Origin: Fagopyrum homotropicum
Lineage: Eukaryota; Streptophyta; Magnoliopsida; Caryophyllales; Polygonaceae
NCBI GenBank assembly: GCA_033239125.1
Contig: BSWB01000003.1
Span: forward strand, 30,209,001 to 30,273,000
Reading direction: 5' to 3'
DNA length: 64,000 nt
Position numbers and translations under genes: made by a program. Below, in pieces: positions 1 through 11,436 of this stretch (position 1 is its first letter; every line of letters begins with the position of its first letter). The notes under the pieces were generated by a model. It did not search any database. It worked only from the letters and a program-made list of their open reading frames with translations, and was not told where the DNA came from.

Positions 1-1384
1 GACCACGTGTCCCACGATCTCTTTGGATGACTCTTGCTCTTGGTGGGTATTTAAATGATCTTGCAGGCTGTAATTGGGGATCCTCTTCTCTTCCTTCTTT
101 TTGACCTAGCTTCTTCCCCAAAACATTTCTCCATTGTAGCCTCTCTTCCAAGCACCAAATTTGGGTGTTCTTGGAAGAGATTAATGTAGATTTTCCTTTT
201 AAAGTGAGATTAGAGTGGTTTCTAGTGAGGTTTCCATTGTTGACAACTTGGAACAGCTCTTGGAGCCTTTGTAAGAATTGATAACTTCTATTCTAGCTTA
301 AAATGTCTTTTCCTTGGGTTATTCTTCATCATCTATCCATGACTTGCAAGCATGCTTTATTTGTGAAGTTTGATCTTGAAATGTATGTTGTTGGCTGAAT
401 AGATGTGATTCTAGGGTGAAGGAATGATGTTTATGCTTTGGACTATGATTGTATGGACTTCCATGTTAGCTTAGGATCGATTTGTGTTCGAAACCCCAAC
501 TCAGTGGAGAATCACGGCCTGTTCGTCAGGGTACCACGGCCGTGGTTTCCATGGTCCACCCGTGATTCTCTCTGTTGTGCTTGTATCGATGAATCTGGAT
601 GTTAGGATGTAGATGTGTTGAAATCCTAGTGTTTGTTGAGCCTAATCTAGCTTAGGGTGACCTAATGTTAGGAACCTTTTTGAGGAATGAGACTTACCCA
701 GTAATTTCATCTCTTAGATACATAAGATGATGAACTCTAGGTAGTAGTGAGCCAAAAAGCCGCTATTGGATTGAGTGTGCTAGGATCGTTGCCTAAGACT
801 TGCCTTTTCCGAGACTTACCCGGTAAGGAGGGGTTTGACCCTTAGGTAGTGGCCGGTTTGTGTAGAATTCCCGCCCTTAGGTTCCTTGAGACTTACCCGG
901 TAATAGGACCTTAGGTTCGAGACTAGTGGAGCATGAGACTTACCCGGTAATTGCTCCCATTAGAGAAACACCCAACTTCGAACAACCACAACCTTCCTTT
1001 GATCTTTAGAAGCATGAGTCCATAGTCATAATCGGCATTCCGAATCTCTAGAATCCGCTTTCTTACCTCTTATCTCTTATCTTTGTGTTTGTGTGTTTGT
1101 GTTGCTTGTTTGTGTTGATATATTTGTGATTCTTGTTTGATCACCCAAAACCATCCAAAAATATCGTGTTTTGCACTTTCTTTATTCCTCATCTCATCTT
1201 AGTTTAAATTTACACTATCTTTGATCATTCTATGACTTGATTTCACCTCAGTCCTTGTGTTCGACCTCGGAATACTTTCTTTCCTACATAACGATCTGTA
1301 CACTGCGGGTTTCGCTAGGTAGTTTAGGAATTTAGATCGAGTATATAAATGTAAAGCTTTTTGTGCTACCTTTATAGCGTAACA
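1..1384 (+). repeat. 5' LTR of the Athila-type element (partial)
   Basis: This segment aligns along its length with 4774-6156 with only scattered substitutions. It ends in GTAACA seven bases before the primer site. It holds four copies of GAGACTTACCCGGTAA (689-704 with one change, 811-826, 888-903, 935-950) and a perfect palindrome CCACGGCCGTGG at 534-545. The first ~390 bp of the LTR, corresponding to 4381-4773, are outside the window. Confidence 0.85.
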
Positions 1385-1390
1385 AGTTTT

Positions 1391-1408
1391 TGGCGCCGTT
1401 GTTGGGGA
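1391..1408 (+). other. Primer binding site (tRNA-Asp)
   Basis: TGGCGCCGTTGTTGGGGA begins seven bases after the 5' LTR. It is complementary to the 3' end of plant tRNA-Asp apart from about two positions in the middle. Use of tRNA-Asp is characteristic of the Athila group among plant Ty3/gypsy elements. Confidence 0.8.
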
Positions 1409-1510
1409 CTAGGTTAAGATTAAGTCATTTGCTTTTGATTGTTTTTAGTGTTTATCTTTCTTGTTACTTTTGATCTTGTGTTGTTTTTTCTTTGCCTTTT
1501 CATGTTTGCC

Positions 1511-2656
1511 ATGGACGGATTGTACTGCCAAGACGACCTTGACGACATGGAGTATGAGGGATGGATGGAAAGCCAAGATCTAGGACCTCTTCATGATGAG
1601 TTTGAGTATTGGGAGGAGTTTAATGCCTATCATGCGTCCCATGATCAAGCTCACATGACTACATTGCCTTATGTGGAACCTCATCATCAACCTCACAATG
1701 ATCGAGTGGAATCAATGTTAGAAGAAATGTTGAGGAAGATGGATGATCTAGAGAGTAACCTTGCTTCCGTTTTGAGTTCCCACATGGTGCTTGAAGCGGA
1801 AGTATTTCAACTTGAAGAGGTTCACCATGAGGAGATCCAAGAATTGCCCAAATCAACCATGATCATTAAGGAACTTCAAGAAGAGTTGGTTGAAGCTTGG
1901 GAGCAAGTGAGGCTAAGAGATTTGACCCTGAAGGATGAAAGAAGATTGAATTGCGAGAAAGAGGAACAAATGAGGAGGGAGATTGAGGAGATTAGGAATG
2001 CTCGTATGCTAAGAGATCCTACCACCCTTCAAGGCTTACCTACACCTCTTTCACCTTTGGAGGAGTGCAATGAAGTGCTCTCACCCCCGGACATCCTTGC
2101 CATCAACCCCGGAACCACACTTGAAGAGCTCACGAGAGAAGAGGAAAACAGAGACTTCCACGGCCTATCTAGCATAACCACGCCCGTGATTTTGCCCGTG
2201 GAAGGCTCTGTCATTGAGAACCCTAAGCTAACTTCAACTCCTTCCAATCCTTCCTTGCTTGCCCAGAGTACATACGAAGATTGAAGTCCCTTTCCTAAGG
2301 AGTCTCCCATATTGAATGGAGGAGGCAAGCATGATGGATCCATGATGGTTATGAAGCACTTCAATGAAGGATTCTTTCCAAGAATTGGCTTTCTTCGGAT
2401 CATAGAGGATGAGGATGACAAGCGTTTCACCGGTGTGACCGCGGAGTACAAATTGCCTAAGTATGGGGTGGCACCTATGGTTGCAACTCCATACTATCAT
2501 CAAGGAAGCGGTGATGAAGGAGTCTACTACTCACCGGTGAAGAGAGAACTTAAGGTATATTTGGGCATCAAGTGGCCCTTGCTTGTCATCATGGATTCCG
2601 GTAAAAGATGGTTGCTTGGACTCCTCAAGCAAACCATGGTATTCGAGGTGGATTGA
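1511..2656 (+). pseudogene. Unknown frame of the Athila-type element, one internal stop
   Basis: I do not recognise this protein. From the ATG at 1511 (MDGLYCQDDL...) one frame runs to TGA at 2654-2656, 381 residues, interrupted only by TGA at 2282-2284, which could come from CGA by loss of a methylated cytosine. Residues 1-60 are very acidic. Residues about 60-190 are rich in Glu, Lys and Leu and look coiled-coil. The part after the stop is rich in Tyr, Gly and charged residues. No CCHC knuckle, no aspartic-protease DTG and no polymerase motif is present. The frame is open upstream to 1439 without an ATG, so the hydrophobic stretch there is probably leader. It could be a diverged gag-like or accessory frame; function unknown. 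Confidence 0.5.
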
Positions 2657-4359
2657 CATATCCACGGAGTTTGGTCAAGCTAATGACCTAAAAGAAGCGC
2701 TTAATGGGAGGCAACCCATTGGTACAACTCTTTCCCTTTCTCTTTTGCTTTTGTTTTTGTTTTTGTGTGTTTTTGTGTTTTGTATTTGTGTGGTAGATTT
2801 TAGGTAATGAGGAAGCCTTGTAAGGCAAGTTGATGATGATGATCCCATTTTCAACCATGGGTAGAGCGGACGTGAGACTTGGACGGCTTGAGGTATCTTT
2901 GTTGGATGGAAGAGCACCCATCTCGCATACACCTTGGCGCGGGTCTCGACGCCGGAATGACTATGAAGAGCTCTCTACCATGCTTGATCGATCATCCACA
3001 CCACCACTCCACACGAGTTAACCCAAATACCGAAGACATTACATTTTTACATTGTGAGGACTTCTTTCACTCTTCTTTACTTGATTTGTACATTGGGACA
3101 ATGTGTTTTTTAAGTATGGGGTGGGGTTTTCATGATTCTTAGCATGGCATGATCGCATCTAGGATAGTTTCGTTTTATTGTCACACGTTTCTTATCATGT
3201 TTTTGCATTGTACATATACTTTTCAAAAATTCAAAAAAATCGAAAAATTTAAAAATTTTGTGCTTCCTAGTTGGATATGACCCTTATGATGAGATTGTTT
3301 TGTGAATTGGCTATGGATGACCTTGTGTGTTGAATGGATTTATGCATAGGTGGACTTGAAATACTTCTCTTGAATCCTATGTATGAATTGTGATTATGAT
3401 GTTTGCCTTGATTGGATTGAGGATTGATGGTCGAAATTACATGCTAGTTCTTGCACATCATCTAGGAATGATTAAGGCAATTCATTTTCCTCTACTTCTC
3501 ATCTTGATCATGTTGTTTGAGCACCTCAATTGATATGAAAATTTGACCTCTTTTGACCCATCCGGGAATAGGAGCATGCTAGTGTGTTGAGTGTGTGAAA
3601 AGCAAGTATGGGGTGGTGAAGTTGGTGTTTGAATTTTGTGAATGAAGTTGTTGAAAATGTGTTGTGAAAAGTGTAGAAAAAATATAGGTTTGGGGACTTT
3701 GGTTTTGATGACGAGTAACTCGGCACCATTCACATGATCAGGTGTTTGTGTCTTGCCAAAGTCGGATAAACCGAATGTCCTAACGAGCCTTGGTTTGTGT
3801 GCCCGGTGTGAGGCACCTCGGAAAAATCCCGAGGTCCACTAATCACCAAGGTTTCGGCTTTTGTACACCAATGCCATTGTCTCAAAAATAAGTGAAAGAA
3901 AAAGAAAATGAAAAAGAAAAGAAAAGAAAAGAAAGAGAAAAATACACTTTGGTGGATGAAGTATAAATGTGAAGTTGTGGTTGTTTAGTTCCGTTCCCAG
4001 ATTTGCACCACATGACCTTAGAAAATTCCCACCTTATCATCACGTTTCTTGGCCTCTTCTTTCCTAAGTCCTTAAGACCTATTTGCTTATGTGTATGACT
4101 CAGTGATCTAGATTGGATATTCTCATGATCATCTCGACTTCATTATTTTTACCTTTCATGCATTCTTTCGAGTTAAGTATGATTTTCTTTCCATGCCTTC
4201 ATTCATTTAGTACATGATTGCTTGTCCATTTCCATGAAACATCACTATGAAGGTGATCCATCTTTAGAAGCACAATTCCAAAAATATTTTTCTGTTTTTC
4301 TGCATTCATAAATCATGTCATCTCGTAGCCTATAGTTGGACCTTGCTCGGGGACGAGCA
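2657..4359 (+). other. Interior of the Athila-type element, no coding region seen
   Basis: No long frame or recognisable motif is present. It contains the GGGAGGCAACCCA motif near 2708, T-rich tracts, and a purine run (GAAAA/GAAAG) at about 3890-3945. Phrases such as AGTATGGGGT recur at about 3112, 3605 and 4367, the last being next to the polypurine tract. Confidence 0.55.
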
Positions 4360-4380
4360 AGTGCTAAGTATGGGGTATTT
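4360..4380 (+). other. Polypurine-tract region before the 3' LTR
   Basis: The sequence AGTGCTAAGTATGGGGTATTTT lies directly before TGATGACACG, the start of the 3' LTR. Position and purine content fit the plus-strand priming site. Confidence 0.6.
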
Positions 4381-6156
4381 TGATGACACGATTTATGACA
4401 CTAATTTAGGCACTCTTTTAGATAGTTTTCCTTTCCATTCATGCATGGTTTAGCATTAGTTCATGACGTTTACACTTAATTCATGCATATTGTTGAGATA
4501 GACGTCTACACGGACTTTTGCATGCTTTGTAGGTATTTTGGGGAGCTTTTGGACTCAATCGACATATTCGAGGATCGTTCCTCATGATGGCACACTTCCG
4601 GACTCGTTAAGGAGCAAGCTAGGAGCAAAGGAGAACACATAGGACCTAGTTGGTGCATGCCTTGCACCAACTCATGGCTAAATGATCCAAGGAGAGTTTC
4701 TGGAGCAAAACAACGGCCAGAGACCAGAACCACACCCGTGGAATCTACCCGTGGTTTCTGTCTGGAACACGTTGACACGTGTCCCACGATCTCTTTGGAT
4801 GACTCTTGCTCTTGGTGGGTATTTAAATGATCTTGCAGACTGTAATTGGGGATCCTCTTCTCTTCCTTCTTTTTGAACTAGCTTCTTCCCCAAAACACTT
4901 CTCCATTGTAGCCTCTCTTCCAAGCACCCATTTTGGATGTTCTTGGAAGAGATTAGTGTAGATTTTCCTTTTAAAGTGAGATTAGAGTGGTTTCGAGTGA
5001 GGTTTCCATTATTGACAACTTGGAACAGCTCTTGGAGCCTTTGTAAGAATTGGTAACTTCTATTCTAGCTTTAAATGTCTTTTCCTTGGGTTATTCTTCA
5101 TCATCTATCCATGACTTGCAAGCATGCTTTATTTGTGAAGTTTGACCTTGAAATGTATGTTGTTGGCTGAATAGATGTGATTCTAGGGTGAAGGAATGAT
5201 GTTTATGCTTTGGACTATGATTGTATGGACTTCCATGTTAGCTTAAGATCGATTTGTGTTCGAAACCCCAAATCAGTGGAGAATCACGGCCTGTTCGTCA
5301 GGGTACCACGGCCGTGGTTTCCATGATCCACCCGTGATTCTCTCTGTTGTGCTTGTATCGATGAATCTGGATGTTAGGATGTAGATGTGTTGAAATCCTA
5401 GTGTTTGTTGAGCCTAATCTAGCTTAGGGTGACCTAATGTTAGCAACCTTTTTGAGGAATGAGACTTACCCAGTAATTTTCTCTCTTAGATACATAAGAT
5501 GATGAACTCTAGGTAGTAGTGAGCCAAAAAAGCCGCTATTGGATTGAGTGTGCTAGGATCGTTGTCTAAGACTTGCCTTTTCCGAGACTTACCCGGTAAG
5601 GAGGGGTTTGACCCTTAGGTAGTGGCCGGTTTGTGTAGAATTCCCGCCCTTAGGTTCCTTGAGACTTACCCGGTAATAGGACCTTAGGTTCGAGACTAGT
5701 GGAGCATGAGACTTACCCGGTAATTTCTCCCATTATAGAAACACCCAACTCCGAACAATCACAACCTTCCTTTGATCTTTAGAAGCATGAGTCCATAGTC
5801 ATAATCGGCATTCCGAATCTCTAGAATCCGCTTTCTTACCTCTTATCTCTTATCTTTGTGTTTGTGTGTTTGTGTTGCTTGTTTGTGTTGATATATTTGT
5901 GATCCTTGTTTGATCACCCCAAACCATCAAAAAATATCGTGTTTTGCACTTTCTTTATTCCTCATCTCATCTTAGTTTAAATTTACACTATCTTTGATCA
6001 TTCTATGACTTGATTTCACCTCAGTCCTTGTGTTCGACCTCGGAATACTTTCCTTCCTACATAACGATCTGTACACTGCGGGTTTCGCTAGGTAGTTTAG
6101 GAATTTAGATCGAGTTTATAAATGTAAAGCTTTTGTGCTACCTTTATAGCGTAACA
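4381..6156 (+). repeat. 3' LTR of the Athila-type element (full length, 1776 bp)
   Basis: It begins TGATGACACG and ends GTAACA, giving TG...CA ends. Positions 4774-6156 match the partial 5' LTR. It carries the same four GAGACTTACCCGGTAA-type motifs (about 5461, 5584, 5661, 5708) and the CCACGGCCGTGG palindrome near 5307. The next base, 6157, continues in the LTR of another element. Confidence 0.85.
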
Positions 6157-6217
6157 ATTACTATCAATGATTAAGTTAATCAACATTAATTAGAATTTGG
6201 AAATCCTAGCTATTACA
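6157..6217 (-). repeat. 3' LTR remnant of the second element
   Basis: About 61 bp match 13033-13093 with very few changes. The copy stops abruptly at the right edge of the Athila-type LTR, which marks the insertion point. Confidence 0.8.
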
Positions 6218-6289
6218 ACACACACCCCTTAAGAAAAAAGTGTCGTCCCGAAAGTTGAACAATTCCCAAATCCTCTAGGACCCATACGC

Positions 6290-6660
6290 CGAGGTATAAA
6301 CATTGTCTCTATCGGAGATATCACATCTCCGTTCAAAGGTATCAACCTATAACACTCTATCACCTAAAAACATAGCATGGAGGAATAATGCTATCCAAAG
6401 GTATAGAGGAAAACCATCTCCAGCCAACCTATAATCTCATCACAAAGGCATAGAGGAAACACATATCTTGCCATAATCATATCACATGGCATAGAGAAAA
6501 CACATCTCTAGCCAGATCATAATCATCCATAAAGCATGGAGGAAGAACATTTCCAACGAAACTATGTCCATCAAGGTAGCGTGGAGGAAAGAACCATCTC
6601 CAGCTAAATCCTAATCACACTCAGATAGCATGGAGGAAAGAACCATCTCTAGCTATAATC
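6290..6660. repeat. Degenerate ~60-bp tandem repeats in the 3' untranslated part
   Basis: Five to six imperfect copies of a unit with the core GCATGGAGGAAAGAACCATCTC followed by AGCTA/AGCCA lie between the end of pol and the 3' LTR. Spacing is roughly 55-70 bp and copies are well diverged. No equivalent is seen in the two related elements in the window. Confidence 0.6.
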
Positions 6661-6829
6661 ATAAATCGTGCTAGCTAATCAAGATCTAATAAGATCATAT
6701 ATCACATCATAGCTAGCACGAAAATAAACATATCAAAGCACATAAGCACATAATCACAACACTCACCAAGATAGCACTAAGATCTACTTGGTGATCCTAC
6801 AGGTGCATCTATCAAAGCATGAAACACAT

Positions 6830-8460
6830 GATGAACACCCTCTAACCTCGGAGGCAAAGCTAATCTGGATGATGCCCTTCCAACTCTATCAAGTATCTAA
6901 AAAGGGCCGACATATCGGGGACTCAACTTCCCCTTTATACCAAAACGTCTGACGCCTCGCCTCGGAGATACTCTTAGCCAGACATGAGCTTCCACTCTGA
7001 ACTCTAGAGGTCGACGCCTTCTGTCTGCATATGACTTTTGGCGACTCTGTGCAGCCAGCATCCTCTCTCTAATTAGCGCTACTCGAACCATATCATCTTG
7101 AGTCTGCTCAGGCGCTATACCACTGATACTTTTAGGCTCATCCCAGCATAATGGTGTACGATACCTATGTCCATACAGTGCCTCATATGGAGCCATCACA
7201 ATAGATGCATGTCAGCTGTTGTTGTATGAGAAGTCAACCAATGGGAGGTAATCTGACCATCCTTGTTCCCAATCCAACACACAAGCTCGCACCATATCCT
7301 CAAGGGTCTGGATGGTCCTCTTTGACTGACCATCTGTCTGGGGTGAAACACAGTCGTGAAGTGTAGACTAGTTCCCAAAGTAGTCTAAATTTGCTGCCAA
7401 AACCTCGAAGTAAATCATCTATCTCGATCAGAGACGATCGTCCTCAGTACAACATGGAGTCTCACTATCTACCTATTGTACTCCTCAGCCAATCTTCTCA
7501 CCGACCACGTCTCTCTGATAGGAATGAAACATGCCGTCTTCGTTAGTCTATCAACAACAACCCAGATAGAATCAAAACTCTTACTAGACTTCAATCTAGT
7601 CACAAAATCCATGGAGACATCCTCCCACTTCCACTGCAGCACTGGCAGTGGATGAAGCTCGCCTCTAGGTCTACAATGCTCAATCTTGACCTGCTGACTG
7701 GTCGCACATTGTGCCACAAATCTGGCTACATCGGGCTTCATCCCTCCCCACCAATATGATTGTCTCACATCATGGTACATCTTACTCGCACCTAGGTGCA
7801 CTTAGTAAAGCGTACAATGAGCCTCCTGTAAAATCCTCTATCACAGCTCTACATCAGTAGGTACACAGATATGGTCATGGCGTCTCATCACTCCATCTGC
7901 TCCTATGGAGAACTGTGGTCCCTCACCACGAGACATTCTCTCTCTAATCCTCATCGAGATTGGGCAGGTCCCCTGCTTTTGTTGGATATCAGCCAACAGA
8001 CCATGTAGAACCTCTAAAGCGTATAATTGGGCATCTTCATCAGCAAACAGGATGTCCATCTCTAGCCAAGCTAGATCCCTCTAAAGCTAAGGATGTACTG
8101 TCAATCTAGCAATCGCCTTCTCTCGAGGCGTCTTCCTACTTAGGGCGTCGGCAACAACGTCCGCTTTCCTTGGATGATACAAAATCTCAAGGTCAAAATC
8201 CTAGGTTAGCTCAAACCATCTACGTTGGCGGTTATTCGATTCCCGTTGCGTAAAACTATACTTTAGACTCTTATGGTCTGTGAAGATTTGGCATATAAAC
8301 CATACATGTAATGTCTTTAGATCTTCAAAGCATGAACTACCGTTGCTAACTCCAGATCATGAGTCGGGTAGTTCTCCTCATACGTCTTCAACTATCGAGA
8401 CGCATATGCAATAACTCTGCACCTCTGCATCAACACACATCTTAGCCAAGAATGAAACAT
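6830..8460 (-). pseudogene. Decayed pol 3' half: RNase H and integrase
   Basis: Read on the minus strand, 7469-7801 encodes the integrase zinc-finger end (the CxxC is partly lost as CATS) and the catalytic core start (SMDFVTRL). 6897-7199 encodes the integrase C-terminal part (YEALYG, QKSYADRRRR, GIKGKLSPRYVGPF). 7841-8059 is the linker. 8060-8460 matches RNase H of the neighbouring elements with several breaks. Frames change between pieces, so no protein can be made. After GVHHVFH the frame runs out with no chromodomain, unlike its relatives. Confidence 0.75.
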
Positions 8461-9900
8461 CATCATACTACACGAAACCACTAGTGCCCTATGATTGTGC
8501 TAACATAGGAGTAGAAGTTCATCTTCCTTCTGCTCCTCAATCGATAAGAGCACGGCTCGGACTATACAAATCAAATAGTCTTCTCAACAGATTGATAAAT
8601 GATTGGGCTATCATATAAACTCCTCCAGAGACATTGATAATATCTAATTAGTCCGAAAAGGCTACTTCAAAAAGTTACGAACTTCATCGATATTTGTCGG
8701 TATTGTTCCAACTACAACAGTTATAATCCTTCTCGAATCAATCGAGATTCCTTCAATAGGTCACACGATCTCTAAAGGTCAGGTCACATATTCAAACTCG
8801 TACTTAACATACAACTCTTAATCTTACAAGACTCATAAAATATTCTCCAATGTTCTGCGTGTCCCTCTCAATTCTGAGAGTACACTAGGCTATCATCTAC
8901 AAAAACTCACTATAGCGGATCCATTAAGTCAATAAAACTTCGTTCCTCACCATATATGTGGCGGCATTTTCATGAGCCTGAATGACATCACTACAACTCG
9001 TAGTGGCCATACCAAGTCCAAAATGCCGTTTTGGGCACATCCTATTCGCTCATTCTCATCCGGTGATATCCAGGTCTCCACTCTTATTTGGAAAACTCAA
9101 AAGTCCCTTGCAACAAATCTATCAATTCATCCATGTGGGGTAATGAACACTCGTTCTTAATAATCATCTTACTTACTCTTGAAAATTCGCGCACAACCAT
9201 AACATTCCTTCTTCTATACGAAAACATGGATATATTCAAAATGATTCAGATGCTCCAACTCTAACTTGATGCCGGAATCCACGCTCTTCCATACCATAGA
9301 CTAGATGGTATATCAAACATATTCACAAATCCTCATATAACCAAGACTCTCGTATTCCTTATTACATACATCAGAAAGCCTCATAGGCTCACGCAATCAG
9401 CCTCGTTGCTGATAACAGTACACATCCTTCAAGATCTCTATCACAAGAAAGGTCACAATCTAATCCATCATAACAGTGGTCAATATGTTTCATCTATCAT
9501 AGTTCAAACTACACTTATAACGATCTACTCAATCCACTACTTCCTCACGTTCAAAGACATAACAAAGAAGTCTAGAAGAGAGAATCACAAGTCCCGATAT
9601 AATTGGGCTAACACACATCTCGCATGTACCTCTGACCCCAAAACAACTAAGTAACCCTAAGTAAAGGGTATTCCCTGTATCACATCTAAATCCACGTTCA
9701 ACACATACATCAAAAAGAGGGCATAACACCAACACCAAAAGAACAAAAAAGGTAAACCATTACTAAGAATGGTACCAGAATACAACTAACATTAAAAACT
9801 CCACTACACCTCACCACTCATAACTCGAGTCTACGCTCTTCAGGTATCACTGACGTCATCTTCATGATCTCTACCTCTACTCCATCTACACCGGAAAGAG
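8461..9900 (-). pseudogene. Decayed pol 5' half (reverse transcriptase remnant)
   Basis: Most of this stretch is too diverged to read. At 8960-9020 the minus strand still encodes DVPKTAF and GHYEL, matching the reverse transcriptase palm entry (DIPKTAFRTRYGHYEF) of the elements at 16682 and 47000. The protease is not clearly visible. Confidence 0.55.
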
Positions 9901-9904
9901 GAGA

Positions 9905-10400
9905 GTCCACTGAAAAGGAACACTGCCTGACAAAAGGGAGCCAAATGGCCTAGTTCACCACATGTGAAGCAAGCTATCGGTGCTAAAGAACACTAAGACC
10001 GTAAATGTCCTGAATCACCACAGTTGAAACACGGTCGTCCATTCTTCACAACTGGTGTGGTTGAAGGGCAACTCGATCTTCTTCGTTCCCCTTTAGTAAC
10101 CTTAACATGGGAAAAAAAAACTTGCTGATGTGGCATCTTATTTTGTCGACAGAAAATCGATCGATTTCCGATCTTACCACAGGTAAAACACATCACTAAA
10201 GGTCTCTTACATTTCGGTCATAGGTGTCCAGTCTCCCCACAGTTGAAACAAGATCTCATCCCACCAGAAGTCCATGTGGGCAAGGGATCACTCGAACATC
10301 CATGTGTCAGACTCTGTCTAACACCTGAAGGATCTACTTCATCACTTACTAGATCAGTTCGTTGTTCCTTCTTTAATCCAGAAGCTTCAGTCGATCCCAC
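9905..10400 (-). pseudogene. Decayed gag C-terminus with four CCHC zinc knuckles
   Basis: The minus strand encodes four knuckles in order: CFNCGETGHL...C (near 10250), CFTCGKIGNRSIFC (near 10180, His replaced by Asn), CFNCGDSGHLRS with a following stop (near 10030), and CFTCGELGHLAPFC (near 9970). They bind nucleic acid in retroelement Gag. The related element at 20244-20669 has only two, so this looks like a duplicated pair. Stops between knuckles show decay. The N-terminal gag between 10420 and 10600 is not recognisable. Confidence 0.7.
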
Positions 10401-10886
10401 CGATACTAGTAAACTCAGTGTAGGTCTACCTGCTCTTCCAGCCTCTTGTACTTGGCATATATATTCTCAAAACTCGGGTCCACTCATCGAAACGTAGTTA
10501 GTCTCCTCAGGTCCGTCCTCTACTACAGGCGACAAAACAGCGGAAACTGGTCCCTGACCCATCACTACTGAAGGGAGAGGGGGGGTGTACCCCTACCTCG
10601 TCCCACTACAGATGTCACTCTAGTTTGAGTTATTTGTAGGGTATACATACCTAATCTTATAAGGCTATATATATGCCATATGTATACATATATATATATA
10701 TATATATATGTACATATCTATACTGCTGAGATCCACGGCAGAGGTGACGACTTCTCGTACATTCTATCCCAAAACAACAACTTTTAAAACCAAAATCCTT
10801 TGAAAACGTCAGAACCTTTTCGGGTTCTGTTTATTTTATCCATCCGACCTCATTGCAGGTAGCAAGTGCCATTGTTGTCAACCTAA

Positions 10887-10899
10887 GGCTCTAATACCA
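10887..10899 (-). other. Primer binding site (initiator tRNA-Met type)
   Basis: On the minus strand TGGTATTAGAGCC follows the 5' LTR after a few bases. It differs by one base from TGGTATCAGAGC, the primer site for plant initiator tRNA-Met used by many Ty3/gypsy elements. Confidence 0.75.
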
Positions 10900-10903
10900 A
10901 CTC

Positions 10904-11388
10904 TGTAACACCCCAAATCAGCGGGACTCGGGATGCCACATTGGGCTAGGATCTCACAGTGGATCCTGACCCTAGCTTGACAAGTTCACTGGATCTTACA
11001 ACATGGCATTGACAAATATAAAACAAATACATAAAACTGTATAAATTGTACAACAAAAAAGGTAACCAAGATCATAGCCGAGTATCAAACATAACCCTCA
11101 CACGGGAGGTATACAAAACATCATCCTCACGTAGGAGGTAAACATAAACATCCCAAAACCATAACCACCTAATGTACGAGAGTCCTCGGCTTATCACCCT
11201 GCTAGATCACTCAGCAGCTCGCTTTTCCTGCAAGTCATCTACAACATGGTATGAAACCATTAGCAAATCATACGTATATAAGATAACACATAAGCACAAA
11301 CACACGTCATGGAAGGTAAACACATAATCATGTTATCACACATTTACTTATTTTTATCATCTTTATATAATAGTCATTCACTCAAATC

Positions 11389-11436
<48 letters not shown>

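Larger units (their letters stand above)
1..6156 (+). mobile_element. Athila-type non-autonomous LTR retrotransposon (5' end outside window)
   Basis: Direct terminal repeats (1-1384 and 4381-6156) flank an interior of about 3.0 kb. The interior starts with a primer site matching the 3' end of plant tRNA-Asp and ends with a purine-rich tract before the second LTR. A GGGAGGCAACCCA motif near 2708 resembles one I recall downstream of the coding region in Athila-group Ty3/gypsy elements. No protease, reverse transcriptase, RNase H or integrase can be read in any frame, so it would depend on proteins from a full relative (LARD-like organisation). The missing first ~390 bp of the 5' LTR lies left of the window. 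The element ends inside the 3' LTR of the next element. Class call is firm, family call is moderate. Confidence 0.8.

Noticed and set aside
1439..1510. Hydrophobic N-terminal segment that would look like a signal anchor
   Set aside because: The segment is open but begins without ATG; the first ATGs are at 1502 and 1511, so it is most likely untranslated leader.
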